From Leuctra nigra (Eukaryota > Arthropoda > Insecta > Plecoptera > Leuctridae): 64,000 nt of DNA. Numbering within the stretch: position 1 is the first letter of the stretch; every line of letters starts with the position of its first letter. Position numbers and translations under genes: made by a program. The notes under the pieces were generated by a model that searched no databases, was not told the DNA's origin, and worked only from the letters and a program-made list of their open reading frames with translations. The DNA lies in contig OW203762.1 in assembly GCA_934045905.1 (NCBI GenBank), positions 14,354,345 to 14,418,344 of the forward strand, in the 5' to 3' direction. Below are positions 62,720 through 64,000 of this stretch, piece by piece.

Positions 62720-63440
62720 TTTTTTTTTGCCTGCACTGCCCAGGTCAAACCGCACAACCAATCGATCTGAAATTTTGTACACATACTAACGTAATCTATG
62801 CGATCCCTGGGATCTTTTCTGAACGAGATCCTGTGATTGGTTCAAATTTTATAAAAATTATCTTTCGATTGGTTGGTTCGATCAATTTGAAATTTAGCAA
62901 AGTCATTGCAACCAACATTGTACCCAATCAAAAAAAATTTCAGCCAAATCCTCTAATTGGTTCAAATTTGAAACAATTTTTCCTGTGATTTTTGAAATTT
63001 AAACTGGAACCGATTGACCGACCAACTAAAAACTTTGCATGGTCATTGGTACCAACATTTAAGGTATTTTTGCCAATTTTCACTCTAATCTGTCGTTATT
63101 TTCAAAAGTTTTTGTCATTTTAGGGACATTTTGCGTGTTGGCTGTCAAATTCACGGCGACTTCGAATCTACAGTTCAAGGCAAGGTAGTTAGAGCAGAAA
63201 GTTTTAAACGATATGAAACTAATATTGACCGTTCAACAGATTGATCTGATATTGTGTACACACACTACATATCATATCATATGGGTGGTCCCAGGTATAT
63301 TTTTTGAACGAGATCCTGTGATTTTTTAAAATTAACAAAGAACCGTTCAATCATAAAGGTTTAATCGATCAACTTAAAACTTAGCAAGGATTGGCACCAA
63401 TATTTTTTGGAGATTTTGGAGATTTTTATACAAGTCTGTG
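62720..63440. repeat. Internally duplicated dispersed repeat
   Basis: Blocks around 62750-62870 and 63220-63330 share AATCGATCTGAAATTTTGTA/GATTGATCTGATATTGTGTA, GTACACA(C/T)AC and GAACGAGATCCTGTGATT. This indicates two diverged copies of a roughly 450-bp unit, or one transposon with an internal duplication. Confidence 0.55.
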
Positions 63441-63801
63441 ACGAAACTAAAGAATTGTTGGCTTTTAATGACATTCGATAGACATAATTTCGGTTCGAGG
63501 TGTTGCGTGTATCCGTGCTCGCTCATCAACGCGTTACACAGAGCGTTTTCCTAGTTACAATGTGTGTCATTCACCAACATTTTGTAATAAGGTCTATTTT
63601 GGTTACCCAATTCAGTATTTGATGCGTTAACCTAACCCATCACTTTGTACAATACCTACAATACAAACTTTCATATTCATGGTGCCACTGCTCTCAGCAA
63701 GTATTTCTTTCTTTTGTAATTGATAGAACAGTGATGAAATTCTAGTAAAAAATGGATAATTAACTAATGCAATGTATGGTTTATGTTTAGGTGAGGCCGC
63801 C

Positions 63802-64000
63802 ATGGGCTTGCGCGCCTGGGTGATCGTTGCGCTTGCGCTGACATCGGCAACAACAGCTGCTGAAGAACGATGGAGCAGACCCTTGGCCGACCGTCGCTCG
63901 TCAGCGGAATGGGTTCCCGTCCCCGCACCGTGCACCAATTGCCGCGACGAGTTACAAGAAGCATCGGACCAAGTCGCCAGTCTGCTCACTCCTCCACGCG
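63802..64000 (+). CDS. Start of a secreted or membrane protein, partial (window edge)
   Basis: Acceptor ATGTTTAG at 63783-63790 is followed by a strong start context, GCCGCCATGG. The first 20 or so residues form a signal peptide (L-R-A-W-V-I-V-A-L-A-L-T-S-A-T-T-A-A). The mature part begins E-E-R-W-S-R-P-L-A-D-R-R and has W-V-P-V-P-A-P-C-T-N-C. It stays open to the last base (66 codons). The local GC content rises sharply above the flanking intron, as in the other coding exons here. The family is not recognised. A non-coding first exon at about 52465-52584 is the likely 5' end, giving an intron of about 11 kb. Confidence 0.7.
   Translation, partial: MGLRAWVIVALALTSATTAAEERWSRPLADRRSSAEWVPVPAPCTNCRDELQEASDQVASLLTPPR

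Overview
The window is nuclear DNA of an arthropod, almost certainly an insect. It is AT-rich, has short GT-AG introns with phase-consistent exons, animal gene families (p66/GATAD2, an FBXO33-type F-box protein, FAM174) and many small foldback transposons and tRNA-derived SINEs. The family mix and frequent TAGGTA/TACCTA words suggest a hemipteran such as a planthopper; that is a guess, and other insect orders are not excluded.

Layout. 1-720: diverged higher-order tandem repeat running off the left edge. 1612-13946 (+): a six-exon gene model for a protein of about 2,597 aa with a basic charged N-terminus, 17-aa Pro/Ser/Glu repeats, a region resembling a degenerate nuclease-like domain, a 32-aa repeat linker, a NACHT/STAND-like P-loop region and a long C-terminal ankyrin array. 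14280-15020: decayed LINE 3' end. 16642-23720 (-): p66/GATAD2, a NuRD subunit, seven coding exons plus a probable non-coding first exon. 25880-32034 (-): seven-exon F-box gene of FBXO33 type, 460 aa. 32543-34973 (+): two-exon FAM174-like membrane protein, head-to-head with the F-box gene. 35-52 kb and 53-63 kb: gene-poor, rich in SINEs, MITEs and foldbacks. 52430-64000 (+): probable TATA promoter and non-coding first exon, then about 11 kb of intron and the first coding exon of a secreted or membrane protein cut by the window edge.

The most unusual item is a roughly 52-copy, 49-bp minisatellite (26928-29473) inside the F-box gene. Its repeat unit is the last 28 bases of exon 5 plus the first 21 bases of the intron, so most copies carry a near-consensus 5' splice donor in the sense orientation. 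The second is the ankyrin gene, whose architecture (nuclease-like remnant, P-loop NTPase, repeat sensor) recalls STAND immune proteins, with altered motif residues.

All exon models come from reading splice sites and phases by eye. Every internal junction keeps frame, which is the main support. No alignments or searches were run.
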